Virus record (IMG/VR): IMGVR_UViG_3300049846_000522
Coordinates: 1 to 30,687 of that record
Strand: one strand, 5' to 3'
DNA length: 30,687 nucleotides
From: a virus
Under the pieces are notes generated by a model. The model worked only from the letters and a program-made list of their open reading frames with translations. It ran no database searches and had not been told where the DNA came from. Below, one piece after another: positions 15,382 to 23,865 of the stretch. The number at the start of each line of letters is the position of its first letter. Position 1 is the first letter of the stretch. A program made the translations under genes and the position numbers.

Positions 15382-16021
15382 ATTCTTCAACGCGCGCATC
15401 TGGTCCCAACTCGGCTGGCCGCCTGTGGCTATCGAGTACCTACGGCTCAACGACGTTGATACCACCACGGTACTCGACGCCATTCCTGTCGGCGGGACGG
15501 CTAACCAAGTCCTGAAGAAAACCACGGCAACGGACTACGACACCGAATGGTCGGCGGTTTCCCATGACGAACTGAGCGACGTTCAGGGCGGGGCGGTTTC
15601 GGAACATTACCACCTGACCAGCGCGCAGGTATCCGGCCTGCATACGCGTTCTCATGCAGTCACCAGCACATCCGACCATACGGCGGGGAACTGGAAGGTT
15701 TTTTACTCGGACGGGTCGGGCAATGTTATCGAGCTGGCCCTCGGCGCATCCGGCTACCTGAAAAGCAACGGCGCATCTTCTGCCCCCACGTTCGGATTCC
15801 CTGCCCACAGCGAAACGGGAAGCCTTCAGGGCGGGACAACGGGCGAGTACTACCACCTGACGAACGCGATCTATTCGCGCCTGTACACCGGCACAGGGAC
15901 GCCAGAGGGCGCTGTTACTGCTGGGGTAGGGTCTTTGTACCTGCGTCAGGACGGCGGGGCGGCGACGACGCTATACGTGAAGGAAAGCGGTTCAGGGAAC
16001 ACTGGTTGGGTTGCCAAGTGA
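15374..16021 (+). CDS. Fibre-like tail protein
   Basis: The 215-residue product has a short basic N-terminus, then repetitive beta and turn segments containing two EHYHLT/EYYHLT motifs typical of trimeric phage fibres. The C-terminal module (about residues 167-215: GTGTPEGAVTAGVGSLYLRQ and TLYVKESGSGNTGW) is shared with the fibre at 22880, so these may be parts of one tail appendage set. I start it at ATG 15374, overlapping the gp10-like stop; this gives the N-terminus MRRFFNARIWSQLGW. In P22 the tail-needle gene sits after gp10, so a needle-like or spike-hub role is possible, but the sequence is more fibre-like. Confidence 0.6.
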   Translation: MRRFFNARIWSQLGWPPVAIEYLRLNDVDTTTVLDAIPVGGTANQVLKKTTATDYDTEWSAVSHDELSDVQGGAVSEHYHLTSAQVSGLHTRSHAVTSTSDHTAGNWKVFYSDGSGNVIELALGASGYLKSNGASSAPTFGFPAHSETGSLQGGTTGEYYHLTNAIYSRLYTGTGTPEGAVTAGVGSLYLRQDGGAATTLYVKESGSGNTGWVAK

Positions 16022-16055
16022 TCCCGGTTCCATGTGAAACCTTGAGGACAAAAAT

Positions 16056-16931
16056 ATGGTTTGGCTAGCGGCAGCGGCGGCTCTTGCTTCAGCGGCAAGC
16101 TCTGTATATGGCGCGAACAAAGCATCGGACGCCATGCAAGAGTCTGCGGCAAAGTCGAACGCCCTTTCACAACAGGTTTACGCCCAGCAGCGCGCGGACC
16201 AGATGCCCTACATGCAGAGCGGGTATCAGGCTCTCAACGCCTACAACCGTCTGATGGGTCTTAACCCTGTGGACGTTAACGCCCTGACTCAAAACATGGG
16301 GCCTGGCGGGCTGAAGATGATTCCCGAGCAGTACCGGGGTAAGGGAATCCTCGTAGACGCCGAGGGCAACGGGTACATCCAGGCGGTGAGCGGATCGAAC
16401 GCCGGGACTCTGATCCCGATTGGCAAAAAGTATCCGCAATACGCCCAACAGGCCCAGCAAGCCGGCGGCGCGCCAGCCTCTACAACGCCGCAGGACCGCT
16501 ATGGCGGCTTCTACGCATCGCCCGGCTACCAGTTCCGCCTAGACGAAGGAACGCGCGCTCTGGACCGCTCTGCGGCGGCTAGGGGGATGTTGCTCTCGGG
16601 TGCGCAGGTCAGAGCGCAGACGCGGTACGGTCAGGGGGTGGCATCGGACGAGTTCAATTCGTATGCCAACCGTCTTGCGGCCATCGCTGGTATCGGGCAG
16701 ACCGCTAACCAGTCCGTTGCAGGATCTGCGGCCAACTACGGCGCAAACGCCGCTAACGCCATCATTAACCAAGGCAACGCTCGAGCATCTGGGTATCTCG
16801 GGACGGCGAACACGATAGGCAGTATTGCGAACGGCGTGCTTGCCTCTATCCCGTACTGGGGGAACAACCGGGTGAGTTCTAACCGCGCCGGGGCTGACGA
16901 CGCTATCAACTGGGCCATCAACCAAAGGTAG
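16056..16931 (+). CDS. DNA ejection protein 1 (internal virion protein)
   Basis: The 291-residue product opens with an Ala-rich hydrophobic helix (WLAAAAALASAASSVYGANKA), then Gln-rich helices, a variable middle, and SPGYQFRLDEGTRALDRSAA with GMLLSGAQVRAQTRYGQGVA. That SPGY-FRLxEG-LxRSAAARGxLxSG block marks a widespread family of phage DNA transfer/ejection proteins. Such proteins leave the virion with the genome and help it cross the cell envelope. In P22 the equivalents are gp7, gp20 and gp16. TTGAGG lies just before ATG. It is the first of three such genes in a row. Confidence 0.75.
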   Translation: MVWLAAAAALASAASSVYGANKASDAMQESAAKSNALSQQVYAQQRADQMPYMQSGYQALNAYNRLMGLNPVDVNALTQNMGPGGLKMIPEQYRGKGILVDAEGNGYIQAVSGSNAGTLIPIGKKYPQYAQQAQQAGGAPASTTPQDRYGGFYASPGYQFRLDEGTRALDRSAAARGMLLSGAQVRAQTRYGQGVASDEFNSYANRLAAIAGIGQTANQSVAGSAANYGANAANAIINQGNARASGYLGTANTIGSIANGVLASIPYWGNNRVSSNRAGADDAINWAINQR

Positions 16932-16936
16932 TAAGC

Positions 16937-18094
16937 ATGTCCATCTTTGACCAGATCGCCCAAGGCTCGAACATCGGCGCAGGCATCAACGCCTTTGCCC
17001 AAAACCGCTACATGGTCCAGCAGGATCAAAAGGCAGAGCAGGAACGGCAGCAGCAGAACGCGTTTGCACGGCAGCAGAACGAAATGGCCGTAAAGCAGGA
17101 AGCGTTGCAGAAAGCTGCACAGATACTGGCTGCAACGGGCGACCCCAACAAAGCCTACGGCTATCTCGACTACACATCCCAGCAGTACGGATTCGAGCGC
17201 GCCAACCGGCAGGAACTTGCGCCGTATCTGGAAGGGCTGGCGGCGACGTTTAAGCAATCGACTGAAGTCCCGGCAGAGGTGCAGGCGTTCAACGTGCTCA
17301 CGGAAGGATTGCCGGAAACAGACCGAGAAAAGGCCCGCCGAATCTCTCTTGGTCTTGAGCCTCGCGCAACGGTTCAAGCCCCTGCGCCGCTGCCGAAAAG
17401 CGTAGAGGAATACAACTTCTGGATGGGACTCTCGCCGGAAGAACGGCAAAACTTCATGAACCTTCGCCGTGCTGGGCAGGTTGTCCAGATGGGCGGAAGC
17501 GGCGTCGGGGTTATCCCGCCCGGCCAGACCCAGCCAGAGGTTGCAGTCCCGGCACCACAGGCTACGCAGCGCGATGCGGAAAGGGCGGCGGCAGTCAAAG
17601 AGGCTGAAGCAACAGCGGCGGGGGACGTTGTTCCGCCTGAAACCAAGGCAAAAGCGAAAGATAAACTCAGGAACGTAAAACTTATCCGTTCGCAGTTGGA
17701 TCAGGTTCGAAACCGCTGGATGGCCATAAAAGACTCTTATTCGGCTGGTCCTGTACAGGGGGTGTTGCCCACCCCCTCCGGTCAAGCATTCGATGCGGCT
17801 GTTGTGGCTCTTGCGCCGTTTATCCGGCAACTCACCCGGACGCCGGGCGAGGGCGCTATGTCGGACTATGAAAGCAAGCTCGCGCAGATGATCCTGCCGG
17901 ATCGCGGCAAGTTCGAGCCGGTTACCGAGGGGCAGATTCAGCAACTCTATTCACTGCTTGATGAGATCGAGTCCGGCTATCAAAGCGTACTAGACAATAA
18001 GCAGCAGAATGATTCTTCCGCAACGCAAAATACTGGTGAAACGCCGCAGGGCGAGACATACGAGCAGCGTCGAAAAAGGCTTTTGGGGCGATAA
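16937..18094 (+). CDS. DNA ejection protein 2 (internal virion protein)
   Basis: The 385-residue product is long and helical, with a Gln/Glu-rich coiled coil (about residues 30-65), Pro-rich linkers (about 150-160 and 195-215) and an Ala/Lys-rich helix. The C-terminal half (about 235-355) contains RSQLDQVRNRWMAIKDS and GYQSVLDNKQ. This matches the general shape of P22-type gp20/gp16 ejection proteins, where long helices line the ejection channel. AAGG lies 8 bases before ATG. The stop overlaps the next start as TAATG. Assignment is by shape and gene order, not by a named domain. Confidence 0.6.
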   Translation: MSIFDQIAQGSNIGAGINAFAQNRYMVQQDQKAEQERQQQNAFARQQNEMAVKQEALQKAAQILAATGDPNKAYGYLDYTSQQYGFERANRQELAPYLEGLAATFKQSTEVPAEVQAFNVLTEGLPETDREKARRISLGLEPRATVQAPAPLPKSVEEYNFWMGLSPEERQNFMNLRRAGQVVQMGGSGVGVIPPGQTQPEVAVPAPQATQRDAERAAAVKEAEATAAGDVVPPETKAKAKDKLRNVKLIRSQLDQVRNRWMAIKDSYSAGPVQGVLPTPSGQAFDAAVVALAPFIRQLTRTPGEGAMSDYESKLAQMILPDRGKFEPVTEGQIQQLYSLLDEIESGYQSVLDNKQQNDSSATQNTGETPQGETYEQRRKRLLGR

Positions 18095-19986
18095 TGGCGA
18101 CAAGAGAAGAATTGCTGAAGTTCGCTGACGAGGCAGACCGCGCGGGCAAATACGATGATGCCGAAGAAGCGTTGCGCGCTGTTGATGCAATGGACGCGGC
18201 GCAAAGGTCTGCTCGCGGCACCGTTGCCGACCCTCTCGCACAAGGTTTCTTCTGGGGCGGCGCTGATGAGCTTTCCGGGTTGGTTGGCGCTATCCCTGCG
18301 GCAATTCAGCTTGGCGACTTGACCCCATCCGGCGTTGCGTCGGCATATCGAGGCATCAGGGACGCAGCTCGGGAAAACAACCGCCAGTTTACCGAGCGCA
18401 ACCCGAAAACGGCGCTCGCTGCCAATGTCGTCGGCGGGGTTGGCAGTGCTGCGGCTGGCGCGGTATTAGCCCCTGCCGCTGGCGCTATGGCAGTACAGGC
18501 CCCGATTCGCGCATGGGGCCTTGCTGGCGGCGTTGGCGGGTATCTCGGAAGCGACGCTGAAACGGCTGGCGGGCTTGCCCGTGATACGGCCATAGGAACC
18601 GCTGTAGGCGGCGCGCTTGGCAGGCTGTCCGCACCTACGGCCAACGCCATCGGGCAGGTTGTAACCGCTCCTGCGAGGCTTGCAGAGGCGCGTTCTGCGT
18701 CTCGGCCTGCTCGCGTCATTGCAAACCGACTGGCAAGGGACGAAACCACTACCCAGCAAGCCGCCGCGCGCCTTGCGAAGATGCCAGCAGGCGCGACGAT
18801 TGCCGACGCTGCCGGGGACAATACCGCACGGCTGGCCGAGGACATCATCGCCATGCCTGGAAAGGCGGCGACAATAGGGCGGGACGTGTTCGCAAAGCGT
18901 CAGGCTAAAGCCGCGTCTCGGGTTGATTCTGCGATCAATGCCGCGTTGCAGATCAAGGGTGACTTCTACACCGCAATGCAGGCGATCCAGAACAACCTAA
19001 AGACCCGCGCCAAGCCTTTCTACGATGCGGCATACGCAGAATCCGTACTGCAAACGCCAACGCTTAAAGGGCTGATGAAGCGGTTAAACGATGCCGCGCC
19101 TGATGTTCTGGAAAGCGCACGCAAAAAGGCCCGGCTTGACGGTCAGGTGACAGGGACATCAGTTCGCTATTACGACTACGTTAAGCGCGCCCTCGACGAC
19201 AAGATCGGCGCGGCGACCCGCTCTGGTGAAAATGATAACGCGAGGGTTTGGCAGGGAATTAAAAAGTCCCTGCTCGATGAGCTTGACGCGCGCATTCCTG
19301 CCTACAAAACGGCGCGCTCGATCTTCTCGGATGATGCCGGGATGAAAGAAGCCCTCGAAATGGGCCGTTCGTTCCTGCGGGAAGATTCCGAAGTCATCGC
19401 CCAGCAGATGAGCACGATGTCGGAAGCTGAAAAGCAGATGTTCCGCATGGGTGCCGCGCGGGAACTCAGGGACAAGATTCTAAGCCGCCCGGATACGGCG
19501 GACGTATATAAAGCGTTTTTCAATAAACCGCTGATGCGTGAAAAGATTCGGGCCATCTTCCCTGATCGCAAGAGTTTTGCCCGGCTTCAGCGGGCTATGC
19601 TTAATGAACAGAAGATGTATGCAACGTCATCTGGGGCAACGGGTAACTCTGCCACTGCGCGCAGGCTTATGGGTGTCCGAGATTTGGCGACAGACCCGGA
19701 AACCGCGATGGATGCCGCTACGGGCGGGCCAAAGTTTGCCGTTCTTAACGCTGCGCGAAAGTACGTCAGGCAACGCCTCGGGCCGCTGGCAAATGAGAAT
19801 CTTCGGGAACAAGTGGCGCGGATGCTTTTTGAGGGTGATCCGCAAACCAGAAAGCAAATCCTGATGGCGCTCGAAAAGCCGCCGCAGGTAAGGCCCTACG
19901 TTCCGGGAACTATCAACCGCGCGCTGACTACTCCAGGTCTTGCCGGTGCCGCTGGCGCGAATGTGCCGGGCCTGCTCTCCAATTGA
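18094..19986 (+). CDS. DNA ejection protein 3 (large internal virion protein)
   Basis: The 630-residue product is Ala/Gly-rich. Residues about 90-170 form a hydrophobic low-complexity region (ANVVGGVGSAAAGAVLAPAA and repeats of GGVGG), which fits insertion into or across a membrane. The rest is helical and Arg-rich. In P22-like phages the largest ejection protein (gp16) sits last of the three and carries such a membrane-active part. The C-terminus ends in a Gly/Ala-rich tail. Gene order and shape support the call; there is no clear catalytic domain. Its 3' end is overlapped by a small antisense gene. Confidence 0.65.
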   Translation: MATREELLKFADEADRAGKYDDAEEALRAVDAMDAAQRSARGTVADPLAQGFFWGGADELSGLVGAIPAAIQLGDLTPSGVASAYRGIRDAARENNRQFTERNPKTALAANVVGGVGSAAAGAVLAPAAGAMAVQAPIRAWGLAGGVGGYLGSDAETAGGLARDTAIGTAVGGALGRLSAPTANAIGQVVTAPARLAEARSASRPARVIANRLARDETTTQQAAARLAKMPAGATIADAAGDNTARLAEDIIAMPGKAATIGRDVFAKRQAKAASRVDSAINAALQIKGDFYTAMQAIQNNLKTRAKPFYDAAYAESVLQTPTLKGLMKRLNDAAPDVLESARKKARLDGQVTGTSVRYYDYVKRALDDKIGAATRSGENDNARVWQGIKKSLLDELDARIPAYKTARSIFSDDAGMKEALEMGRSFLREDSEVIAQQMSTMSEAEKQMFRMGAARELRDKILSRPDTADVYKAFFNKPLMREKIRAIFPDRKSFARLQRAMLNEQKMYATSSGATGNSATARRLMGVRDLATDPETAMDAATGGPKFAVLNAARKYVRQRLGPLANENLREQVARMLFEGDPQTRKQILMALEKPPQVRPYVPGTINRALTTPGLAGAAGANVPGLLSN

Positions 19987-20137
19987 TCCAATGCCCGAAG
20001 GTTGCGCGGTAGCCGATTTCGTAAACGGCCATCACCATCAGCGCGCCTAAAAGGAACGCCGTTCCGCCTTCTTTGAACGCAGCCCACATTGCGGTCATTG
20101 CGACCACAAAAAGCAGGGTGGCGATTACTTTTTGCAT
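19928..20137 (-). CDS. Small antisense membrane protein, function unknown
   Basis: This 69-residue frame starts with ATG at 20137 on the minus strand. AGGGG lies 10-14 bases ahead. Two strongly hydrophobic segments (VIATLLFVVAMTAMWAAF and GTAFLLGALMVMAVYEIGY) are joined by a short charged KEGG turn, and the C-terminus is basic. Such a clear two-helix topology is unlikely by chance in the reverse strand of a non-coding gap. It overlaps the ejection protein 3 gene by 59 bases. It could be a moron, for example a superinfection exclusion protein, or a holin-like protein. No family is recognised. Confidence 0.55.
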   Translation of the reverse strand: MQKVIATLLFVVAMTAMWAAFKEGGTAFLLGALMVMAVYEIGYRATFGHWINWRAGPAHSRQRHRQDLE

Positions 20138-20152
20138 GATTAAGAGGCCCCT

Positions 20153-22240
20153 ATGGCGCTGATGTATCCGGCTGGATTCAGCTTTTTGGACTCCAACGGC
20201 AACCCCGTGGCGTCTGGCTCCGTCGCCTTTTATAGCACTGGAACCCAGACCCTCAAAGCCATTTACACCGACAAAGACCTGACCATAGCGGCCACGAACC
20301 CGTTTGACCTCGATGCCAGCGGGCGGTTCAGTCAAAACCTGTACGGATCGGGGGATTACACCGTCAAGTGTTTCTCTGAAGCCGCAGGGGCGGGGACGAC
20401 GGTGTTTTCTCGAGATGACGTGTTCGGGTGGGGGGATGGGACGCCGTACTATGAGAGATCGGCAGAGGAAATAGCGGCAGGCGTTACCCCATCTTCGGAC
20501 GGGTATCAATACCGGCCTGGGAACGCGCGCAGGTATGGGGCCACGGGGGATGGGGTCACCGACGACAGTACAGCAGTCCATGCCTGCCTGACCTATGCGG
20601 GGTACGTTGGCGGGACGGCGTATTTCCCTGCGGGGACGTATCGGGTTACGTCTACATTCACCACGACAGCCGATTACAAGAACATCTTGATCCGTGGCGA
20701 CGGTGCGCAGCGGGTATTTCAGGCGGGCCAGGGCAGCATCATTCAGCTCGACAGCTCGTCCGCTGCGGTGGGCTTTTTCTTCCTCGCACACCGGATGCAC
20801 TTGCAGGTTTCGGACATCACGTTTAGGTGCGCGCAGGCGGCTACAGACCGTCCGTTCTTCAAGCTCTATGGCGCTCTATACCACTTCAGTTTTGAAAACG
20901 TAGATTTCGAGTCTGTCGAGAGACCTATCGTTCTGTCGTCCGGCGGGTACTTCCAGAACGGTTCCCTGCGAAATGTGCAGTTCCGCGCAAGCGGGACTAT
21001 CCATAGCGAGTTCACTGGCACAAATCTGGCGGGAACTCTGCTTCGTCTTGACAACGTTAACCACGAGACAACCGTGCCGTCGCTCACTGAAAAAGTGGTG
21101 TGCAACCTGTACGGTATACGGAACATTGTCGCCGATAACCTGTTGCTCGAGGGGACTCTGCCGTCTAGCGGGTGGACGATCCTTAAACTCGGCTGTCGCT
21201 ATGCCGCAGACTGGACGCGCTCATCTGTCGCTGAGATCAACGGATATTGGTCCGAATGGGTGTCGACGCAGCCGACCTATGTGGTGGATCAAACGGGCGG
21301 AACCTGCGTATTCCGCTCTGGCGTTTTCGGGATCACGTCAACGGCCACCTACAACATGACCAACAGCGCGACCGCGATCCTTGAGAACGCATCGCTTACT
21401 GGTTCGGCAGACGCAATAGGGACGCTGTTCACTAGAGAGAATTCGTACTGCAATGTGGTCTTGCAAAACTGCAAGATCCGGTCGGCTATCGGTATTGAGA
21501 AGAACGATTTTGCGTTGCTCAACTGCCAACTGACGCCAGACTCGAACGCGGATACTAATGGCTTCGGCGCGACAGTATTCAGCAACATTCAGAGCGTCGA
21601 GGCTTACAAGTGGGGCGGCGGAATCCCTGACGGCGAGTCATTCATCATTGGCGGGTCGGACACCTACGTCAACAGCACCGACTCGACCTACGGGCGAAAG
21701 CTTGTCGTAACGCCGTTTTCTGCTTCGTCTCTGTTTACCCTGCTTTCCGCTGCGTATCGCGGCGTGGTAGGGGTAGATAGCCAGGTCTGGGTAGTGATCG
21801 AGTACAAGCTGCCAACGTTTTCGAATGGCAGCGTTTACCTTTACACGTACCAAGAAACGACCACCGGGGCGGCGCTTCGGCAACATACCTCGGCGGACTC
21901 TGGCGGCACGTTCCGACTGGTCTGCCCGATTCGGGTTACGACAACCATCACCAGCAAGGTCGGCATCCGCATATCCGCGTCCGGGTCCACCACTCTCGGA
22001 TCGACCCTCGATATCTACCAGTTTGCGCTGTATGTCGGGAACTCAGCCCCGAAGATCGTCCACGGCTCGTATCCGAAAAACATCATCACTTACAGCAGTG
22101 CAGCACCCACTACGGGGACATGGTTGAGGGGGGATGTTGTCTGGAACACGGCCCCGGCGGCAGCGGGTGCGCCTGGGTGGGTTTGCGTAACTGGGGGCAC
22201 CCCTGGGACGTGGAAAGCAATGGCGAACGTGGCGGCGTAA
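20153..22240 (+). CDS. Tailspike 1: anchor domain plus pectate-lyase-type beta-helix
   Basis: The 695-residue product has an N-terminal anchor (residues 1-95: GFSFLDSNGNPVASGSV, AIYTDKDL, NPFDLDASGRFSQNLYGSG, FSRDDVFGW). This domain recurs in the next fibre gene. A pectate-lyase-like beta-helix begins with RRYGATGDGVTDDSTAVH (about 128-145) and continues with FPAGTYRVTS, the standard start of spike depolymerases. The rest is Ser/Thr/Asn-rich short strands and a C-terminal beta domain. Such spikes bind and often cut surface polysaccharide; catalytic residues cannot be assigned here. AAGAGG precedes ATG. Confidence 0.8.
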   Translation: MALMYPAGFSFLDSNGNPVASGSVAFYSTGTQTLKAIYTDKDLTIAATNPFDLDASGRFSQNLYGSGDYTVKCFSEAAGAGTTVFSRDDVFGWGDGTPYYERSAEEIAAGVTPSSDGYQYRPGNARRYGATGDGVTDDSTAVHACLTYAGYVGGTAYFPAGTYRVTSTFTTTADYKNILIRGDGAQRVFQAGQGSIIQLDSSSAAVGFFFLAHRMHLQVSDITFRCAQAATDRPFFKLYGALYHFSFENVDFESVERPIVLSSGGYFQNGSLRNVQFRASGTIHSEFTGTNLAGTLLRLDNVNHETTVPSLTEKVVCNLYGIRNIVADNLLLEGTLPSSGWTILKLGCRYAADWTRSSVAEINGYWSEWVSTQPTYVVDQTGGTCVFRSGVFGITSTATYNMTNSATAILENASLTGSADAIGTLFTRENSYCNVVLQNCKIRSAIGIEKNDFALLNCQLTPDSNADTNGFGATVFSNIQSVEAYKWGGGIPDGESFIIGGSDTYVNSTDSTYGRKLVVTPFSASSLFTLLSAAYRGVVGVDSQVWVVIEYKLPTFSNGSVYLYTYQETTTGAALRQHTSADSGGTFRLVCPIRVTTTITSKVGIRISASGSTTLGSTLDIYQFALYVGNSAPKIVHGSYPKNIITYSSAAPTTGTWLRGDVVWNTAPAAAGAPGWVCVTGGTPGTWKAMANVAA

Positions 22241-22249
22241 GAGAAATTT

Positions 22250-22291
22250 ATGGCACTACTCTACCCCAGCGGGATGCCTCACGGCGATTAG
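22250..22291 (+). pseudogene. Remnant of a third tailspike start (13 codons)
   Basis: A ribosome-binding-like GAGA precedes ATG at 22250 and reads MALLYPSGMPHGD, then TAG. The first eight residues resemble the openings MALMYPAG and MALIFQAG of the two flanking tail genes, after which homology stops. The HNH gene on the other strand ends directly at this TAG (TAGCTA). This looks like a beheaded tailspike copy left at the site where the HNH gene entered. Confidence 0.5.
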
Positions 22292-22777
22292 CTATTTGAC
22301 GTGCTTCCATATCCGCCTAGTTGCTGCTTTCCATATTCTAGGCAATGGAAGGTTGTACTCTTCGGACATCTTTTGATAGGTAACCTTTTCGGCTTCGCGC
22401 CTTTGGCGTATTTCTCGTACAAGCGCATCAGTTAGTTTTGCTGACTTGCAACGCTCTCCGCATGGTGGGTTATTCCGAGATTTCCGCTCTCTGTCTGCAA
22501 CGTTATCGGCGTGAGTCCCAACCCAAAGATGGGAAGGATTTACGCAGCAACGAACGTCGCATGAATGGCAGACAAATAATCCGTCAGGAATTTCCCCGAC
22601 AAATAATTCGTACGAAAGCCGATGGGCGTATTTGTCCGAATTGTTGGCCCTTATTACGCCGTATCCATAAGAATTTGTAGCCCCCATCCAAATCCAGCAA
22701 CCGGACTCGGTTACCAGCTCGCTTCGTTCTATTAGAAGCGTTTTTACATCGCTATCAGTATGCTTTCGGCGCGGCAT
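22292..22777 (-). CDS. HNH endonuclease between tail genes
   Basis: The 161-residue product has an HNH core: [58 protein letters not shown]-terminal part contains a DNA-binding helix-turn-helix (about residues 110-155) ending in IWKHVK, similar to the end of the portal-region HNH (WKHLD). I start it at ATG 22777 because GGAG lies 7 bases ahead; a frame extending to 22849 would run through a strong hairpin. It is inverted relative to the tail genes and abuts the 13-codon remnant. It probably acts as a mobile homing gene. Confidence 0.85.
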   Translation of the reverse strand: MPRRKHTDSDVKTLLIERSELVTESGCWIWMGATNSYGYGVIRANNSDKYAHRLSYELFVGEIPDGLFVCHSCDVRCCVNPSHLWVGTHADNVADRERKSRNNPPCGERCKSAKLTDALVREIRQRREAEKVTYQKMSEEYNLPLPRIWKAATRRIWKHVK

Positions 22778-22806
22778 GTTGATACTCCGAATATCAATGT
22801 GTCGTA

Positions 22807-22844
22807 GAAGGGCCACAAGTGTCGCAAGCACTTCGTGGCCCTTC
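22807..22844. repeat. Strong hairpin upstream of tail fibre 2
   Basis: GAAGGGCCAC-AAGTG (22807-22821) pairs with CACTT-c-GTGGCCCTTC (22829-22844): 15 bp with one bulge and a 7-base loop. There is no T-run on either side. It lies between the HNH start and the fibre 2 ATG, so it is in the 5' leader of fibre 2. It may be an RNA regulatory stem, an RNase processing site or an insertion scar. Confidence 0.5.
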
Positions 22845-22879
22845 GCCATTATACCAACGTTGTTTTGTTAGAGGTTGAA

Positions 22880-23761
22880 ATGGCTTTGATTTTTCAGGCG
22901 GGGCAGCAGTTCTTCGATTCCAATGGCCTGCCCGTCGCAGCCGGAACGCTGACCTTCTACGACAGCGGTACAACGAATTACCGCGCGATCTACACCGACG
23001 CGGACATGCAAACCGAGGCGGATAACCCGTATACATTGGATGCCTCTGGCCGGATGTCCCAGAACATCTACGGCACCGGGAACTTTACGGTGATCCTGAA
23101 GAAGTCCACGGGCGCCACCGTATTCTCGCGCGATGAGGTATTCGGCTGGTCCATTACTGACCCGGCTACCGAATCTATAATCCCTGCATCAGATGATTCT
23201 ATCGCTCTTGGATCGGCTCTAAAGCGTTTCGCTTCGCTTTATGCCGTGGATGCAATCCTGACGACTGCGACCGCGACGACGATCACGGCAACCGGCAATA
23301 TCTCAGGCGCGGACCTGACCGCATCCGGCAAGGTTCTGGTCGGCTCGACTCGGCAGATTGTGAGCGGAACAGGCTCGCCGGAATCGGCGGTTACCGCGCC
23401 TATGGGATCGCTGTATCTCAGGACGGATGGGGCATCAGATACCACGCTATATGTTAAAACGTCCGGGTCAGGGAATACCGGCTGGCAGGCGGTTTATACC
23501 AACGTGTTGACCGCATCTACAACTTGGGACGTTGGAAGCCTCGCGGACGGGGCAGGGGAAACAAAATCGGGGATCACGGTCACGGGCGCTGCTCTGGGTG
23601 ACTTCGTGGACGCTAGCCTGTCCGTAGACCTTCAGGGAATGCTGCTTACGGCATGGGTAAGTTCCGCCAATACCGTGGCCGCGCGAATTCAGAACGAAAC
23701 CGGAAGCGGGCCGATTGACCTTGCCTCGGCAACGCTTCGGGTGAGAGTCAGGAAGGCGTAA
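22880..23761 (+). CDS. Tail fibre/spike 2 with shared anchor domain
   Basis: The 293-residue product repeats the anchor of tailspike 1 in residues 1-92 (QFFDSNGLPVAAGTL, AIYTDADM, NPYTLDASGRMSQNIYGTG, FSRDEVFGW), then diverges. The middle (about 95-165) contains DDSIALGSALKRFASLYAVD, a motif typical of phage fibres. Residues about 168-210 repeat the module of the 15374 protein (GTGSPESAVTAPMGSLYLR and TLYVKTSGSGNTGW). The C-terminus forms a beta domain. AGAGG sits before ATG 22880. It has no beta-helix lyase part, so it may be a second receptor-binding protein or a structural side fibre. Two different appendages sharing one anchor suggest a choice of receptor modules. Confidence 0.72.
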   Translation: MALIFQAGQQFFDSNGLPVAAGTLTFYDSGTTNYRAIYTDADMQTEADNPYTLDASGRMSQNIYGTGNFTVILKKSTGATVFSRDEVFGWSITDPATESIIPASDDSIALGSALKRFASLYAVDAILTTATATTITATGNISGADLTASGKVLVGSTRQIVSGTGSPESAVTAPMGSLYLRTDGASDTTLYVKTSGSGNTGWQAVYTNVLTASTTWDVGSLADGAGETKSGITVTGAALGDFVDASLSVDLQGMLLTAWVSSANTVAARIQNETGSGPIDLASATLRVRVRKA

Positions 23762-23829
23762 CCCTGTCCAAAACCCCCCGAACCCGCACGGCGGAATGCG
23801 GGCGTGGGATAACCTTGGGAAAGTGGGAT

Positions 23830-23865
23830 AGGCTTACCGGGAATGCCGCGTAAGCCTTTGATTTT
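23830..23865 (+). terminator. Rho-independent terminator after the tail genes
   Basis: AGGCTTAC (23830-23837) pairs perfectly with GTAAGCCT (23850-23857), with an inner CGG/CCG extension, and is followed by TTGATTTT. It ends the rightward late operon and abuts the attachment core. A smaller stem, CCCGCA (23783-23788) / TGCGGG (23797-23802), lies just ahead. Confidence 0.75.

Noticed and set aside
16736-17944. A reverse-strand frame of 402 codons over the ejection genes
   Set aside because: It is a shadow of two well-supported forward genes, with no ribosome binding site or domain.
20138-20800. N-terminal extension of the antisense membrane gene to 290 codons
   Set aside because: The added part is Arg/Pro-rich shadow of the tailspike; the ATG at 20137 with its own purine stretch gives a clean membrane protein.
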